Shown: positions 1 through 8,113 of the stretch, in pieces | Position numbering within the stretch: the first letter of the stretch is position 1 | How the letters are laid out: each line of letters opens with the position of its first letter | NCBI RefSeq assembly: GCF_022802975.1 | Contig: NZ_JAFEVZ010000003.1 | Span: 1-64,000, forward strand | DNA from: Flavobacterium pectinovorum | GTDB lineage: Bacteria > Bacteroidota > Bacteroidia > Flavobacteriales > Flavobacteriaceae | Direction: 5' to 3' | DNA: 64,000 nucleotides | Made by a program: the position numbers and the translations under genes | Notes under the pieces: model-generated | Database searches by the model: none | What the model was told of the DNA's origin: nothing | The model's input: the letters and a program-made list of their open reading frames with translations, nothing else

Positions 1-125
1 TCGAATCTCACAATTCTATTACTCTTATTCTTTTGTTCTAACATCTCTGTTAAAACGGCTGTCAATTCAATATGTCTACGAACGTGTATTTCTTATTTTA
101 TTTACTTTGATTTGTTTCTCAAAGC
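1..125 (-). other. 5' leader of a probable rRNA operon running left out of the window
   Basis: Read on the minus strand, the sequence after promoter P3 is a non-coding leader that continues past position 1. Its wording (the stretch around 60-95, with GTTCGTAGACATATTGAATT on the minus strand) matches my memory of leaders before Flavobacterium 16S rRNA genes. The three strong tandem promoters just upstream fit an rRNA operon. The 16S gene itself is outside the window, so the assignment is inference. Confidence 0.6.
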
Positions 126-130
126 GGGTG

Positions 131-161
131 CAAAAGTAGAAAACTTATTTCTAACTGGCAA
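131..161 (-). promoter_or_regulatory. Tandem promoter P3 (proximal) of the leftward rRNA-type operon
   Basis: On the minus strand the -7 box is TACTTTTG (138-131) and the -33 TTG lies at 161-159, with a 20-nt spacer. Both match the Bacteroidota consensus TTG...TAnnTTTG. The -7 box is followed by CACCCGC, as in P1 and (with one extra C) P2. Confidence 0.8.
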
Positions 162-255
162 ATGTTTTTTGAAGTTTTTTTTTGGAAAATTTTTCATTCC
201 CTTTTCTTCAATTTATCTACCAACCTATCAATGAACTCTCCCTGTTTGCGGGGTG

Positions 256-286
256 CAAATGTAAAAAGCATTTTCAAATCTCGCAA
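256..286 (-). promoter_or_regulatory. Tandem promoter P2
   Basis: On the minus strand the -7 box is TACATTTG (263-256), with TTG at 286-284 and a 20-nt spacer. The box is followed by CACCCCGC, nearly the same start-site context as P1 and P3. Spacing to its neighbours is about 121-125 bp. Confidence 0.75.
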
Positions 287-376
287 GCTTTTTCGAATCT
301 TTTTTTTGAAAATTTCTTTTCGTTTGATTCTTATTACTTGCCAGTATTTCGATGAACGCCTTCGCTGTTGCGGGTG

Positions 377-406
377 CAAAAGTACCACACTTATTCAGTT
401 AAACAA
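377..406 (-). promoter_or_regulatory. Tandem promoter P1 (distal)
   Basis: On the minus strand the -7 box is TACTTTTG (384-377) and TTG is at 406-404, with a 19-nt spacer. It is followed by CACCCGC. The region from 407 to 740 holds no gene that I can support; it is AT-rich spacer. Confidence 0.75.
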
Positions 407-740
407 TACTTTTAAACCCCTTTTTTTATCCTTTTTTTGAATTATTTCTTAACTAACTGATAACTCCTTATTTACAAAACAACTTTTTTTGATACAATGT
501 AAGGCTTTTCCTTATTTAGGTGCCCTTTTGATAGTTTTTAGCCTTTTTCACATCTTACTTTTGTCAAGTTTTTCTGTTTTGGGGCGCTTTGATGAACTTA
601 TATCAAATTATAAAAACCCTTTTTCTGCCCTTTTTACCTATTTATAACACAGCAAACATCCTAAAACTCTCTTCTTTCATCGTTTTATTCCTGAAATAAT
701 CTTCTATTTAACAAAATTTTCTTCTCAAAACGCAGACCAT

Positions 741-808
741 AGCCCCGATAGTAGTAAAAATCCTTTTGTACCGGGGTTCGGTACTAAAGATTGCAGCGAA
801 TAGCGGGA
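741..808 (+). repeat. Structured dispersed intergenic repeat, copy 1 (candidate ncRNA)
   Basis: The core forms an inner hairpin (CTTTTGTACCG / CGGTACTAAAG) enclosed by an outer pairing CCCG...CGGG, with ATAG on both sides. Homologous copies lie at 13649-13711 and 43205-43273 on the minus strand. Paired positions differ between copies in a compensatory way. It lies in a gene-free stretch. The Rfam family Flavo-1 is a possible identity, not checked. Confidence 0.65.
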
Positions 809-943
809 GTAAGCTTCTTATTAATATAATCAAATTCCAATATTAAATCCCTATGCAGGACAATTGACTTTTAAAACTTCGTTTAAATTTACACTTATAT
901 ATTATAGTAGGCTTTTCTACTTTATATATGTATAAAAAATAAA

Positions 944-971
944 CCCGGCAAGTTTCTAAAAAACTGCCGGG
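944..971 (-). terminator. Rho-independent terminator of the LolC/E-type permease gene
   Basis: The arms CCCGGCA and TGCCGGG enclose a short A/T-rich loop. On the minus strand the stem is followed by a T-rich tract (943-931). It lies about 25 bp after the stop codon at 996. Confidence 0.85.
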
Positions 972-995
972 CTCTCAATTACTCATATATGTTAG

Positions 996-2231
996 TTAAT
1001 CAAAACGGATTGCTTTTACAGGAGAAATCTTTGTTATAATATAGGATGGAATTAATAATACAACGAAACAAATCGTAACAGTCATTAGATTCAATAAAAC
1101 CACATAAACCCAATTTATATAAACTGGCGCCTGGTTGACATAATAGTTTTCAGGATTTAATCGAATAACCCCAAATTGCTGCTGAATTAACAATATCGAA
1201 ATACCAATTAAGTTACCCCAAAACAGGCCTCGTATTATAAGATAGAAAGCGTTGTACAAAAATATTTTTCGAACAGCCCAATTGTTAGCGCCTAATGCTT
1301 TTAAAACTCCAATCATTTGTGTGCGCTCTAAAATAAGTACCAACAAGGCAACTACCATATTTATTGTTGCAACCAAAATCATGACAGCCAAAATAACGAT
1401 AATATTGAAATCAAAAAGCTGAAGCCAATCGAATATATAACCGTACTTCTCAATTATCGTTTTTGTATCTAAACCAGAGGACGTTTGTTCGTAGATTTGA
1501 TTACCTATCATTTTTATATTATCGAAATCTTTTACAAAAACTTCGAATGCGCCGACCTGATCAGGTGCCCATTTATTAATTCTTTGAATATGGCGAATAT
1601 CACCTATAATATAAGTCGCATCAAAATTTTGAAAACCCGAATTAAAAATACCCGTAATTCTGAATCGGCGGCTATTAGGCATCTTCCCTTGTTCTTCTTT
1701 AATAAAAAAAGTATTAAAGCTATCGCCTATTTTTAAACCTAATCGATCTGCCAGAAATTTAGAAATTATAACATCTTCATTTAATAAATTAGAGAAATCC
1801 GGCAATTTTCCTTCCACCAAGTATTCTTTTATATTATTCCAGTCATAATCTGCTCCCACTCCTTTGAAAATAATTCCTTCAAAAGCATTTTCGGTTCTGA
1901 TAATTCCAGCTTTGCTTGCGATTGCCTGAACATGACTTACTTCAGGGACCGATTTAAAATTAGGATAAAACTCTTGTTTTTTTGAAACCGGAATCAATGT
2001 TACTTCAGAATTATTATTATCATAATTCGAAATAATAATCTGTCCGTTGAAGGCTGAAACTTTGTCCCGAATTTTTTGCTGTAATCCAATTCCGGTTGCA
2101 ACTGAAACCAACATCATAATAATACCAATAGCTATAGCCGAAATGGCAATTTTTATAATAGGTGCCGAAATACTGCTTTTATAATCTTTAGCAGTGATAA
2201 GTCTTTTAGCTATAAAATATTCCAGATTCAA
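996..2231 (-). CDS. LolC/LolE-type ABC transporter permease (FtsX family)
   Basis: This 411-residue protein is an integral membrane subunit of a LolCDE/MacB-like ABC transporter. Such transporters release lipoproteins from the inner membrane or drive other envelope efflux. Layout: a short cytoplasmic start, TM1 at about residues 24-46, a large periplasmic domain, then three C-terminal membrane segments. The FtsX signature around ERTQMIGVLKALGA sits after TM2, and the tail ISPVKAIRFD is typical of Lol permeases. No ATPase gene is adjacent, so the partner must be encoded elsewhere. The gene stands alone between its own promoter and terminator. Which cargo it handles cannot be told from sequence; the LolC/E assignment is by family resemblance. 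Confidence 0.85.
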   Translation of the reverse strand: MNLEYFIAKRLITAKDYKSSISAPIIKIAISAIAIGIIMMLVSVATGIGLQQKIRDKVSAFNGQIIISNYDNNNSEVTLIPVSKKQEFYPNFKSVPEVSHVQAIASKAGIIRTENAFEGIIFKGVGADYDWNNIKEYLVEGKLPDFSNLLNEDVIISKFLADRLGLKIGDSFNTFFIKEEQGKMPNSRRFRITGIFNSGFQNFDATYIIGDIRHIQRINKWAPDQVGAFEVFVKDFDNIKMIGNQIYEQTSSGLDTKTIIEKYGYIFDWLQLFDFNIIVILAVMILVATINMVVALLVLILERTQMIGVLKALGANNWAVRKIFLYNAFYLIIRGLFWGNLIGISILLIQQQFGVIRLNPENYYVNQAPVYINWVYVVLLNLMTVTICFVVLLIPSYIITKISPVKAIRFD

Positions 2232-2276
2232 TTTACAGTTTTTATTAATTTATTAAGTCTCTTTATTTATCACAGT

Positions 2277-2284
2277 CAAAAATA
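2277..2284 (-). promoter_or_regulatory. Candidate -7 box upstream of the LolC/E-type gene
   Basis: On the minus strand TATTTTTG matches TAnnTTTG exactly and lies 46 bp before the ATG at 2231. A TTC rather than TTG occupies the -33 position at a 19-nt spacing, so this is a partial match. Confidence 0.45.
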
Positions 2285-2341
2285 CATTTAAAAAAGTAAA
2301 AACGAATTGTAACGATAAACAATTACCAATTATTTAAGCTC

Positions 2342-2836
2342 TTATAATGGCATCTTTTTCTTCATCTCTTCCACAATATTATAAGCTGCGGGGCAAATTG
2401 TAACATTTTTCAAGGTAAGATCTGCTATTTGATGAAACTTTTTTCTATCAGTATGCGGAAACTCTCTACATGCTTTTGGACGAACATCATAAATCATGCA
2501 ATAATTTTCATTATCCAAAAAAGTACAGGGAACACTTTTTAAAACATAATCCTTGTCTTCATCAATTCGAAGATACTGCTCAATGAACTGTTGTGGTTTT
2601 TGCCTGAAAGATTTGGATATTCTCTCAATATCTGCCAAAGTAAATAATGGCCCAGTAGTTTTACAACAATTGGCACATTGCAAACAATCTGTTCTTTTAA
2701 ATTCTGCATCATGCAAATCCTGCATAACATAATCTAAATTCTTAGGTTGTTTTTTTTTCAGCTTATCAAAATACTTTTTGTTTTCGATATGCTTATCTTT
2801 GGCTAACTTATTTAAGTTGTTTAAAATTTGTTTCAA
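2342..2836 (-). CDS. YkgJ-type CxxCxxCC cysteine-cluster protein
   Basis: This 164-residue cytoplasmic protein carries the metal-binding pattern of the YkgJ / Fe-S oxidoreductase-like family: CLQCANCC near residue 55, then C in SVPCTFL, C in NYCMIYDVRPKAC, and a late TICPAA. The order Cys-cluster, RPxxCxxFP is the family hallmark and probably binds Zn or an Fe-S cluster. The first 45 residues are Lys-rich and probably helical. It is divergent from the methyltransferase gene at 2911 and shares an intergenic region of 74 bp with it. The biochemical function of the family is not established; I infer only metal binding. Confidence 0.85.
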   Translation of the reverse strand: MKQILNNLNKLAKDKHIENKKYFDKLKKKQPKNLDYVMQDLHDAEFKRTDCLQCANCCKTTGPLFTLADIERISKSFRQKPQQFIEQYLRIDEDKDYVLKSVPCTFLDNENYCMIYDVRPKACREFPHTDRKKFHQIADLTLKNVTICPAAYNIVEEMKKKMPL

Positions 2837-2858
2837 GTTTACTATTTAAATTGATTTG

Positions 2859-2866
2859 CAAAATTA
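2859..2866 (-). promoter_or_regulatory. Candidate -7 box for the CxxCxxCC protein gene
   Basis: On the minus strand TAATTTTG matches TAnnTTTG and lies about 23 bp upstream of the ATG at 2836. I see no TTG at the usual -33 distance. Confidence 0.4.
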
Positions 2867-2910
2867 AACAACTTTAAATTCGAATCCTTTAAACTTTGAA
2901 CTAAATTGCA

Positions 2911-3618
2911 ATGAAAGATCTTTTCGGAAAAGCCATGTTTGATTTTCAAACCAATAATTCACCAGAAGATATTATTACGGAGACTTCAATTTCTGAAGAA
3001 GATGAAATGAGTGTCGAATATCTATTTCGCTCCTATAATGAGATGCCAAAATTGGAGCAAAAGGCCTTACAATTAACTTTTGGAAAAACTTTAGATGTTG
3101 GTTGCGGAGCGGGAAGCCATAGTCTTTCACTACAAAAAGATCGCAATTTAGAAGTAACTTCAATTGATATTTCAGAAAAAGCAATTGAAACCTGCAAATT
3201 GAGAGGTCTAAAAAATGTCAAAGTTCAAAACATTTTAGATTTTGAAGGAGAAAAATTTGACACAATCCTTTTATTAATGAATGGTACCGGGATTTTTGGG
3301 AAACTACACAACTGTAACAAATATTTATCTAAACTAAAGTCTCTTTTAAAGAAAGACGGTCAAATTTTAATAGACAGTTCAGACATTATTTATATGTTTG
3401 ATGAAGATGAAGATGGCGGAAAATGGATTCCGTCAGAAAATAATTATTATGGAGAACTTGTCTTTAATATATCTTATAAAGGAGTAAAAGAAGAACCTTT
3501 TGACTGGCTTTACTTAGATTACAATACCCTGCAAAATGCTGCGGTTGCAAATGGTTTAAAATGCGAACTTATTTTAGAAGGTGAACATTATGATTATTTA
3601 GCCAGACTAACTGTTTGA
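2911..3618 (+). CDS. Class I SAM-dependent methyltransferase
   Basis: This 235-residue protein has the Rossmann-fold SAM-binding motif I, TLDVGCGAGSHSLSLQ, at about residues 60-75. The acidic motif II (SIDISEKAIETC) follows 20 residues later, and motif IV-like LLLMNGTGIFGKL sits near residue 125. The first 50 residues form an acidic, probably helical cap. The C-terminus LARLTV ends the sheet. The substrate is unknown; small-molecule methyltransferases of this size are common and no neighbour hints at a pathway. The gene is divergent from the CxxCxxCC gene and convergent with queE, with which it shares a bidirectional terminator. Confidence 0.8.
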   Translation: MKDLFGKAMFDFQTNNSPEDIITETSISEEDEMSVEYLFRSYNEMPKLEQKALQLTFGKTLDVGCGAGSHSLSLQKDRNLEVTSIDISEKAIETCKLRGLKNVKVQNILDFEGEKFDTILLLMNGTGIFGKLHNCNKYLSKLKSLLKKDGQILIDSSDIIYMFDEDEDGGKWIPSENNYYGELVFNISYKGVKEEPFDWLYLDYNTLQNAAVANGLKCELILEGEHYDYLARLTV

Positions 3619-3660
3619 AAATTTATTCTGGAAATAATTACTAAAAAAAAAGAACCGCAA

Positions 3661-3694
3661 AACAAAAAGCTTCTCAAATGAGAAGCTTTTTGTT
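3661..3694. terminator. Bidirectional terminator between methyltransferase and queE
   Basis: A 15-bp perfect stem (AACAAAAAGCTTCTC with its complement) encloses an AAAT loop. A-runs on one side and T-runs on the other serve both strands. The last base of the stem enters the queE stop codon. Confidence 0.9.
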
Positions 3695-4326
3695 TATGGT
3701 ATATTCAAGTATTTATGTGTTTGAAGCGAAACTCTCCATTTTGGATTACTCATTACATAATCAACAATCAAAGGAGTCATTTCTTCCTTTTTACTCCATT
3801 CCGGTTGCAGGAATAAAATTGCATTATCATTTACCAATTCTGCCTGCTCTTCGGCAAAAATAAAATCATGTTTGTTATGAATAATTACTTTTAACTCATC
3901 TGCATTATCATAAACAGTTTGAGTTGGTAATTTATTTTTTTTAGGCGAAAGGCAAATCCAATCCCAAGTACCCGAAAGAGGATAAGCTCCTGATGTTTCA
4001 ATATGAACTTTTAAATTTTCATCTTTTAACCTCCCGGTAAGCAGACCCATATCCCAGGTTAGAGGTTCTCCACCAGTAATTACAACAGTGTCTGCATGAG
4101 CCGAAGCATTTTTTACAATTAAATCAACACTTGTTGGCGGGTGTAACTCAGCATTCCAGCTTTCTTTCACATCGCACCAGTGACATCCTACATCACAACC
4201 CCCAATTCTAATGAAGTAAGCAGCAGTTCCTGTGTGATACCCTTCACCCTGGATCGTATAAAACTCTTCCATCAAAGGTAACATTGCTCCTTTATTTACT
4301 TCTAATTGTATTTCTTTTGATAACAT
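3694..4326 (-). CDS. queE: 7-carboxy-7-deazaguanine synthase QueE
   Basis: This radical-SAM enzyme converts 6-carboxytetrahydropterin to 7-carboxy-7-deazaguanine in queuosine/preQ0 synthesis. Its 210 residues carry the QueE signature: EEFYTIQGEGYHTG at the start, and a CDVGCHWCDVK cluster motif (Cx3Cx2C) that binds the [4Fe-4S] cluster. The SAM-binding VVITGGEPL and the late SLQTHKYL motif follow. Length is normal for the family. The second queuosine gene of this window, queA, is 19 kb away, so the pathway is scattered. The start is supported by a well-placed promoter 20 bp upstream of the ATG. Confidence 0.95.
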   Translation of the reverse strand: MLSKEIQLEVNKGAMLPLMEEFYTIQGEGYHTGTAAYFIRIGGCDVGCHWCDVKESWNAELHPPTSVDLIVKNASAHADTVVITGGEPLTWDMGLLTGRLKDENLKVHIETSGAYPLSGTWDWICLSPKKNKLPTQTVYDNADELKVIIHNKHDFIFAEEQAELVNDNAILFLQPEWSKKEEMTPLIVDYVMSNPKWRVSLQTHKYLNIP

Positions 4327-4343
4327 TATTTAATTTTAAAATG

Positions 4344-4371
4344 CAAAGATAGTCAATTAAATATGGAACAA
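4344..4371 (-). promoter_or_regulatory. Promoter of queE
   Basis: On the minus strand TATCTTTG (4351-4344) is a perfect TAnnTTTG box, with TTG at 4371-4369 and a 17-nt spacer. The -33 region overlaps the T-tract of the preceding terminator (4378-4405). Confidence 0.7.
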
Positions 4372-4377
4372 AAAAAA

Positions 4378-4405
4378 CCGACAGTTTATTGATTAACTGT
4401 CGGTT
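4378..4405 (-). terminator. Terminator of the exbB-tonB-TPR operon
   Basis: A 10-bp stem (ACCGACAGTT and complement) with an 8-nt loop is followed on the minus strand by seven T. It lies 25 bp after the stop of the TPR gene, the last gene of the Ton operon. Confidence 0.9.
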
Positions 4406-4429
4406 TAAAAATTTATTTAAAGTTTGAAA

Positions 4430-6097
4430 TTATTTCAAAGCTTTTACAGATTGAGAAGCATAGCTATTTGCAGGATCTAAAACTAACGTTTTATTGAAAT
4501 ATTCTACTGCTTTTACTTTATCAGTATTGGCATAAGCCGCTCCAATTGCATTGTAAGATTCAATAATTTTTTTCACAGTAGCCGGTTTAGCCAATTCTTC
4601 AGCACCTTTAGCTGTAATTTTTGCAACGTATTCACTGTAATTTTTAATAATCAAATCATCTTTATCCAACAAGCTGTTTATTCTTGCTTTGTATATGTAT
4701 GCTTCATCATAAGTTGGCGAAGCTGCTAAGATTTTATCAAAAGTAGCATCAGCGTTTTGTAGTGCAGCTACATCACGTGTTTCAGCAGTTTTACCAGCAT
4801 TACCATAATAAACAGAAATACCATAATAAACTGCATCATCTAAATAATTTTTAGATTCTGTATTAGCGGCTCCAAGTTCAAAAATTGCGGCAGCCTGAGT
4901 ATATTGTTTTTTACCAAACAACGCTTTTCCAAAATCAGCAAGTTCTTCAACAACCAAAGGTTCTAATTCAATTGCTTTTTTAATATCAGCAAGACCAGCA
5001 TCAAAAGCAGCCTGATCTACTACACCCTCAGCATTAGTACCTTTTTTGATTTTAGACAACCCTAAATACAAATAATCTCTACCAATAACTTTGTTAGTAG
5101 ATACTTTCATAAAATCTTCTAGAGATTTAATTGCTACATCAGCATTGCCATTTTCGTATGCAGCATATCCTAAATATCTAAAAATTCTTGGATTCACTTT
5201 ATCCTCTGCAATCATTTTGTTCGCAACTTCTTCAAGTTTTTTATAATCTTTAACCAAGATTAAGAAATCAGCATGGCGCATTTTAGAATCTAAAGAATAA
5301 TCCGTAAGGCTTAAATATTTCTCATAATTCGTAATTGCATTTTGCAAATTTACCTTTGCCGTAGAAGGTTTGTTTCTGGCCCATTTGTAATATGTTTCAG
5401 CCAACTCTCTGTAAACAGGACCATAATTAGGATTTAAAGCAATCACTTCGTTAAAAGATTTAATCGCTTCATCATAAGATTTGGCTCCTTTTAACAAAAC
5501 CCCTAATTGCATTTTTGCTCTTAAAAGTGTTGGGTCAGCTGTAAAAGCATCACGATACGCTTTATAAGCATCATTTTGATTATTCGCCCCATAGTATGCG
5601 TCTCCAATTGCCAAAAGAGCAGTAGCGTTTTGTGGCTCAATGGCCAAAGCACGCTGCAAGATAGCAACAGCACTAGTATAGTCAGGATTTTCAGAATTGA
5701 TGTATGCTCTTCCGATGTAGATAAATTCTTCTACATCTTTACGTTTCATGTCTTTTATTGCTAAACCAAAATTAGCCTGAGCAGCAGCTGTATTTTTCTG
5801 ATCAAGATCAAGTTGTCCCAATCCAATATAATTTAAATTCTTGTTGTCAGATGCCTCTAATCCATTCAAATAATAGATTTTAGCAGAATCGACAACACTT
5901 TCATTCAAATATATATTCCCTAAAACAAAGTTAGCTTCACCATCAGAAGGCTTTGCTTTTATGATTGATTTCAGCAAAGACTTCGCTTTTTGAAATTGTT
6001 CTGCATCTATTGCTTTTTTAGCTTCTTTAATGTCTTGCGCTTTTACCACAGATGCTGAAGCAACTAAGGCAAGACTAAAAATTTTAAATTTATTCAT
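4430..6097 (-). CDS. Exported tetratricopeptide-repeat protein of the Ton operon
   Basis: From the chosen start the protein is 555 residues. It has a signal peptide (MNKFKIFSLALVASASVVKA, cleavage before QDI) followed by many TPR-like helical pairs through the whole length, for example ANFVLGNIYLNESVVDSAKI and ALLAIGDAYYGANNQNDAYK. An earlier in-frame ATG at 6127 lies inside the preceding gene and would put ten residues before the signal peptide, so I chose 6097. TPR proteins are scaffolds. As the last gene of the exbB-exbD-exbD-tonB-PstS-like operon it probably acts in the periplasm or at the outer membrane with the Ton complex. That role is inferred only from the operon. Confidence 0.85.
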   Translation of the reverse strand: MNKFKIFSLALVASASVVKAQDIKEAKKAIDAEQFQKAKSLLKSIIKAKPSDGEANFVLGNIYLNESVVDSAKIYYLNGLEASDNKNLNYIGLGQLDLDQKNTAAAQANFGLAIKDMKRKDVEEFIYIGRAYINSENPDYTSAVAILQRALAIEPQNATALLAIGDAYYGANNQNDAYKAYRDAFTADPTLLRAKMQLGVLLKGAKSYDEAIKSFNEVIALNPNYGPVYRELAETYYKWARNKPSTAKVNLQNAITNYEKYLSLTDYSLDSKMRHADFLILVKDYKKLEEVANKMIAEDKVNPRIFRYLGYAAYENGNADVAIKSLEDFMKVSTNKVIGRDYLYLGLSKIKKGTNAEGVVDQAAFDAGLADIKKAIELEPLVVEELADFGKALFGKKQYTQAAAIFELGAANTESKNYLDDAVYYGISVYYGNAGKTAETRDVAALQNADATFDKILAASPTYDEAYIYKARINSLLDKDDLIIKNYSEYVAKITAKGAEELAKPATVKKIIESYNAIGAAYANTDKVKAVEYFNKTLVLDPANSYASQSVKALK

Positions 6098-6113
6098 CTT
6101 TATTGTAATTAAT

Positions 6114-7037
6114 TTATTCTTTATCATTCATAATTTGACTTCTAATCTGTAATTTTCTTCCAGGAGTCCTAACCGGCATCAATCCGGATTTTAAAACAAT
6201 GCGCTGTCCAATATCTCCTGCAATGAATGAAGCAAAGCCCATACCTAAACCTGAGTATCCCTGGCAATTTATGATATACAATTCACGTGCCAAAGGATAT
6301 TTTTCTTCCGCTATATCATTTTGTGTTGGACTATAATATTCATTACTATCAAATCCTTTTACACTTAAAACATTTATATCATGAACAATATCCTGCATTT
6401 CCGGAGAAGGTTGTGATAACCAATTAACGCCTACTATTCCAATCATTCCATCATTTTCTGAAACAAATTTTATTACTTCTTCATTTGTTTTAAACGAAAA
6501 AACACCCTCAGCAGGAACATCCTTAACCTTAGCTAAATCTTTCATATAACGCACTGTACTTGAATTTGGGTTATCAAAGACTAATCCTTTTATTTTAGGA
6601 TTTGGAATACCTTTCATAAAATCAACTACTGTTTTCAACGCAATCAAAGTGTCATTATTGCCTTTGCTTGAAATAAAAGCAATAGCATCAGTTGCAAACG
6701 GAGTAACTCTTGGGTTAATTTTCAATTTTATGAATTTGTCTTTTTCCTCCTGAGTTAAATCTCTTGCAGTTATAACAACTTTTGTTTTTCCATTTAGCAG
6801 ATCATTAATTAATTCCGCTTCAGATTTAGTTTTAACTGAAACTTTAGCATCATAATAAGTACCCTCAAATACAGCAACCTGATCCTCTACAATTGGCTTA
6901 ACAGTTTCATCAACTGTAATCTCTATAGATCCCTTCAAAATGGTTTCTTTGTTTGAATCGCTTTTACTTTTTTGGTTGCACATTGCAAACAAAAAAATAA
7001 AAATAATCAAACTAAAAAATTTAACATATTTTAACAT
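6114..7037 (-). CDS. PstS-like periplasmic-binding-protein lipoprotein
   Basis: This 307-residue protein has a lipoprotein signal (hydrophobic stretch then LFAMC, Cys about 20) followed by a PBP-like domain of the phosphate-binding PstS type. Recognisable parts are GSIEITVDETVKPIVED at the start, the VVITARDLTQEE segment, DAIAFISSKG, and the C-terminal ASFIAGDIGQRIVLKSGLMP. In true Pst systems pstC, pstA and pstB follow; here none do. Instead the gene sits between tonB plus a small membrane protein and a TPR gene. A role tied to the Ton complex, rather than phosphate ABC import, is therefore likely but unproven. The ligand cannot be judged from sequence. Confidence 0.8.
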   Translation of the reverse strand: MLKYVKFFSLIIFIFLFAMCNQKSKSDSNKETILKGSIEITVDETVKPIVEDQVAVFEGTYYDAKVSVKTKSEAELINDLLNGKTKVVITARDLTQEEKDKFIKLKINPRVTPFATDAIAFISSKGNNDTLIALKTVVDFMKGIPNPKIKGLVFDNPNSSTVRYMKDLAKVKDVPAEGVFSFKTNEEVIKFVSENDGMIGIVGVNWLSQPSPEMQDIVHDINVLSVKGFDSNEYYSPTQNDIAEEKYPLARELYIINCQGYSGLGMGFASFIAGDIGQRIVLKSGLMPVRTPGRKLQIRSQIMNDKE

Positions 7038-7039
7038 AT

Positions 7040-7270
7040 CTATTCTGAGTTAGAATTTATTAATCTTAAAAAACGTATTGCTGAATATACTATCAGTAAA
7101 ATACCAAATGCATACCTGTACAAAGGATCCATGTTTAATGGTAATTTTTCCCAAAACATAATCATTAAACCAAGCACAAGATAAATCAAAAAAAACAATA
7201 TTCCTAAAACGAGAAGAAATCGCTCTTTGAGCGATTTCTTCTGAATGTTATTAAGTAAATCCTTCAACAT
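7040..7270 (-). CDS. Small two-TM membrane protein of the Ton operon
   Basis: This 76-residue protein is not recognised as a named family. It has a Lys-rich cytoplasmic start (LNNIQKKSLKERF) and two membrane helices (about residues 17-35 and 48-67). It shares one base with the tonB stop codon upstream and is 2 bp from the PstS-like gene downstream, so it is cotranscribed and probably translationally coupled. It may be an accessory subunit of the ExbBD-TonB complex; this is inference from position. Confidence 0.7.
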   Translation of the reverse strand: MLKDLLNNIQKKSLKERFLLVLGILFFLIYLVLGLMIMFWEKLPLNMDPLYRYAFGILLIVYSAIRFLRLINSNSE

Positions 7271-8073
7271 TATTCTGCAGATTGTATTGTAATAGGCAGA
7301 GAGTAAAGAACCCTTACTTTTTTACCGTTTTGTTCGCCAGGAGTCCATTTTGGGCACTTCTTAAGAACCCTTATAGCTTCTGCTCCAGTTCCGTAACCGA
7401 TATCTCTTAAAACTTTAATATCTGTTAATGAACCATCTTTTTCAACAACGAACGTAACGTAAACTTTACCTTTTAAACCTTCTTCTTCCGGAGTTTTGTA
7501 ATTGTTTCCTACGAATTTGTAGAATTTCTCCATTCCTCCAGGGAAATCTGGTTTTACCTCGATACCTGCTGTGTTATATACCTGGTTATCTTCCTGTACA
7601 ATTTCAGCAACCGGGCCTTTACCTACCGGTTCATCCACAGTTAATACTGCATCCGGATCACCTTTGATCGTTTCAGAACCGATTTTCTTTTCCTTAAGAT
7701 CCACAATCTTTGGTGGTTCTTCAGTAATCTCTTCTGTTTTGGCCACAACTGGCTTAACAAACTTCACCTGATCCACTTTTGGCGGTGGTGGCGGTGGTGG
7801 CGGTAAATTTGGCTTAACTTCCTCTTTTTTCTTAGGAGGTAATTTTACCGTAGTAATTTTAATATCGTTATCTACCACATCTTCATTAGAATCTGGCAAA
7901 AGACTGGCAATAAGAGGAGCCGCTACAGCTAAGCTAAAAACAATAGAACCAATGATAAGTGCTCTTACCGTTGTTTTAGTGTTTGATTTTCTTAACTCAT
8001 ATGCACCGTATATCTTATTACGTCCTTCGAATACGATATCAAGCCACTGATTTTTTATAATATCTAATTTCAT
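7270..8073 (-). CDS. tonB: Energy transducer TonB
   Basis: This 267-residue protein passes proton-motive energy from ExbBD to outer-membrane receptors. A cytoplasmic start with the motif YGAYELRKS is typical of Bacteroidota TonB. One TM follows at about residues 37-60, then a periplasmic linker with PPKKKEE and eight prolines (91-98), and a C-terminal TonB domain from about 175 (VYVTFVVEKDGSLTDIKVLR; PKWTPGEQNGKKVRV). Linker residues 99-160 contain KVDQVKFVKP, LKEKKIG and GDPDAVLTVDEPVG. The same blocks reappear in a different order in the large protein encoded at 35706-39257. The gene follows two exbD genes with short spacers. Confidence 0.95.
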   Translation of the reverse strand: MKLDIIKNQWLDIVFEGRNKIYGAYELRKSNTKTTVRALIIGSIVFSLAVAAPLIASLLPDSNEDVVDNDIKITTVKLPPKKKEEVKPNLPPPPPPPPKVDQVKFVKPVVAKTEEITEEPPKIVDLKEKKIGSETIKGDPDAVLTVDEPVGKGPVAEIVQEDNQVYNTAGIEVKPDFPGGMEKFYKFVGNNYKTPEEEGLKGKVYVTFVVEKDGSLTDIKVLRDIGYGTGAEAIRVLKKCPKWTPGEQNGKKVRVLYSLPITIQSAE

Positions 8074-8113
8074 ATTTCTTAATTATTAGGTTATTGACAA
8101 AATAAAATTGCTT

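Noticed and set aside
162..440. Reading frames on both strands in the promoter region
   Set aside because: They cross the three tandem promoters, have no protein-like composition and exist only because the region is AT-rich.
4327..4377. preQ1 riboswitch before queE, and similarly before queA
   Set aside because: The 5' regions are too short or lack the H-type pseudoknot sequence; a normal promoter explains the queE region.
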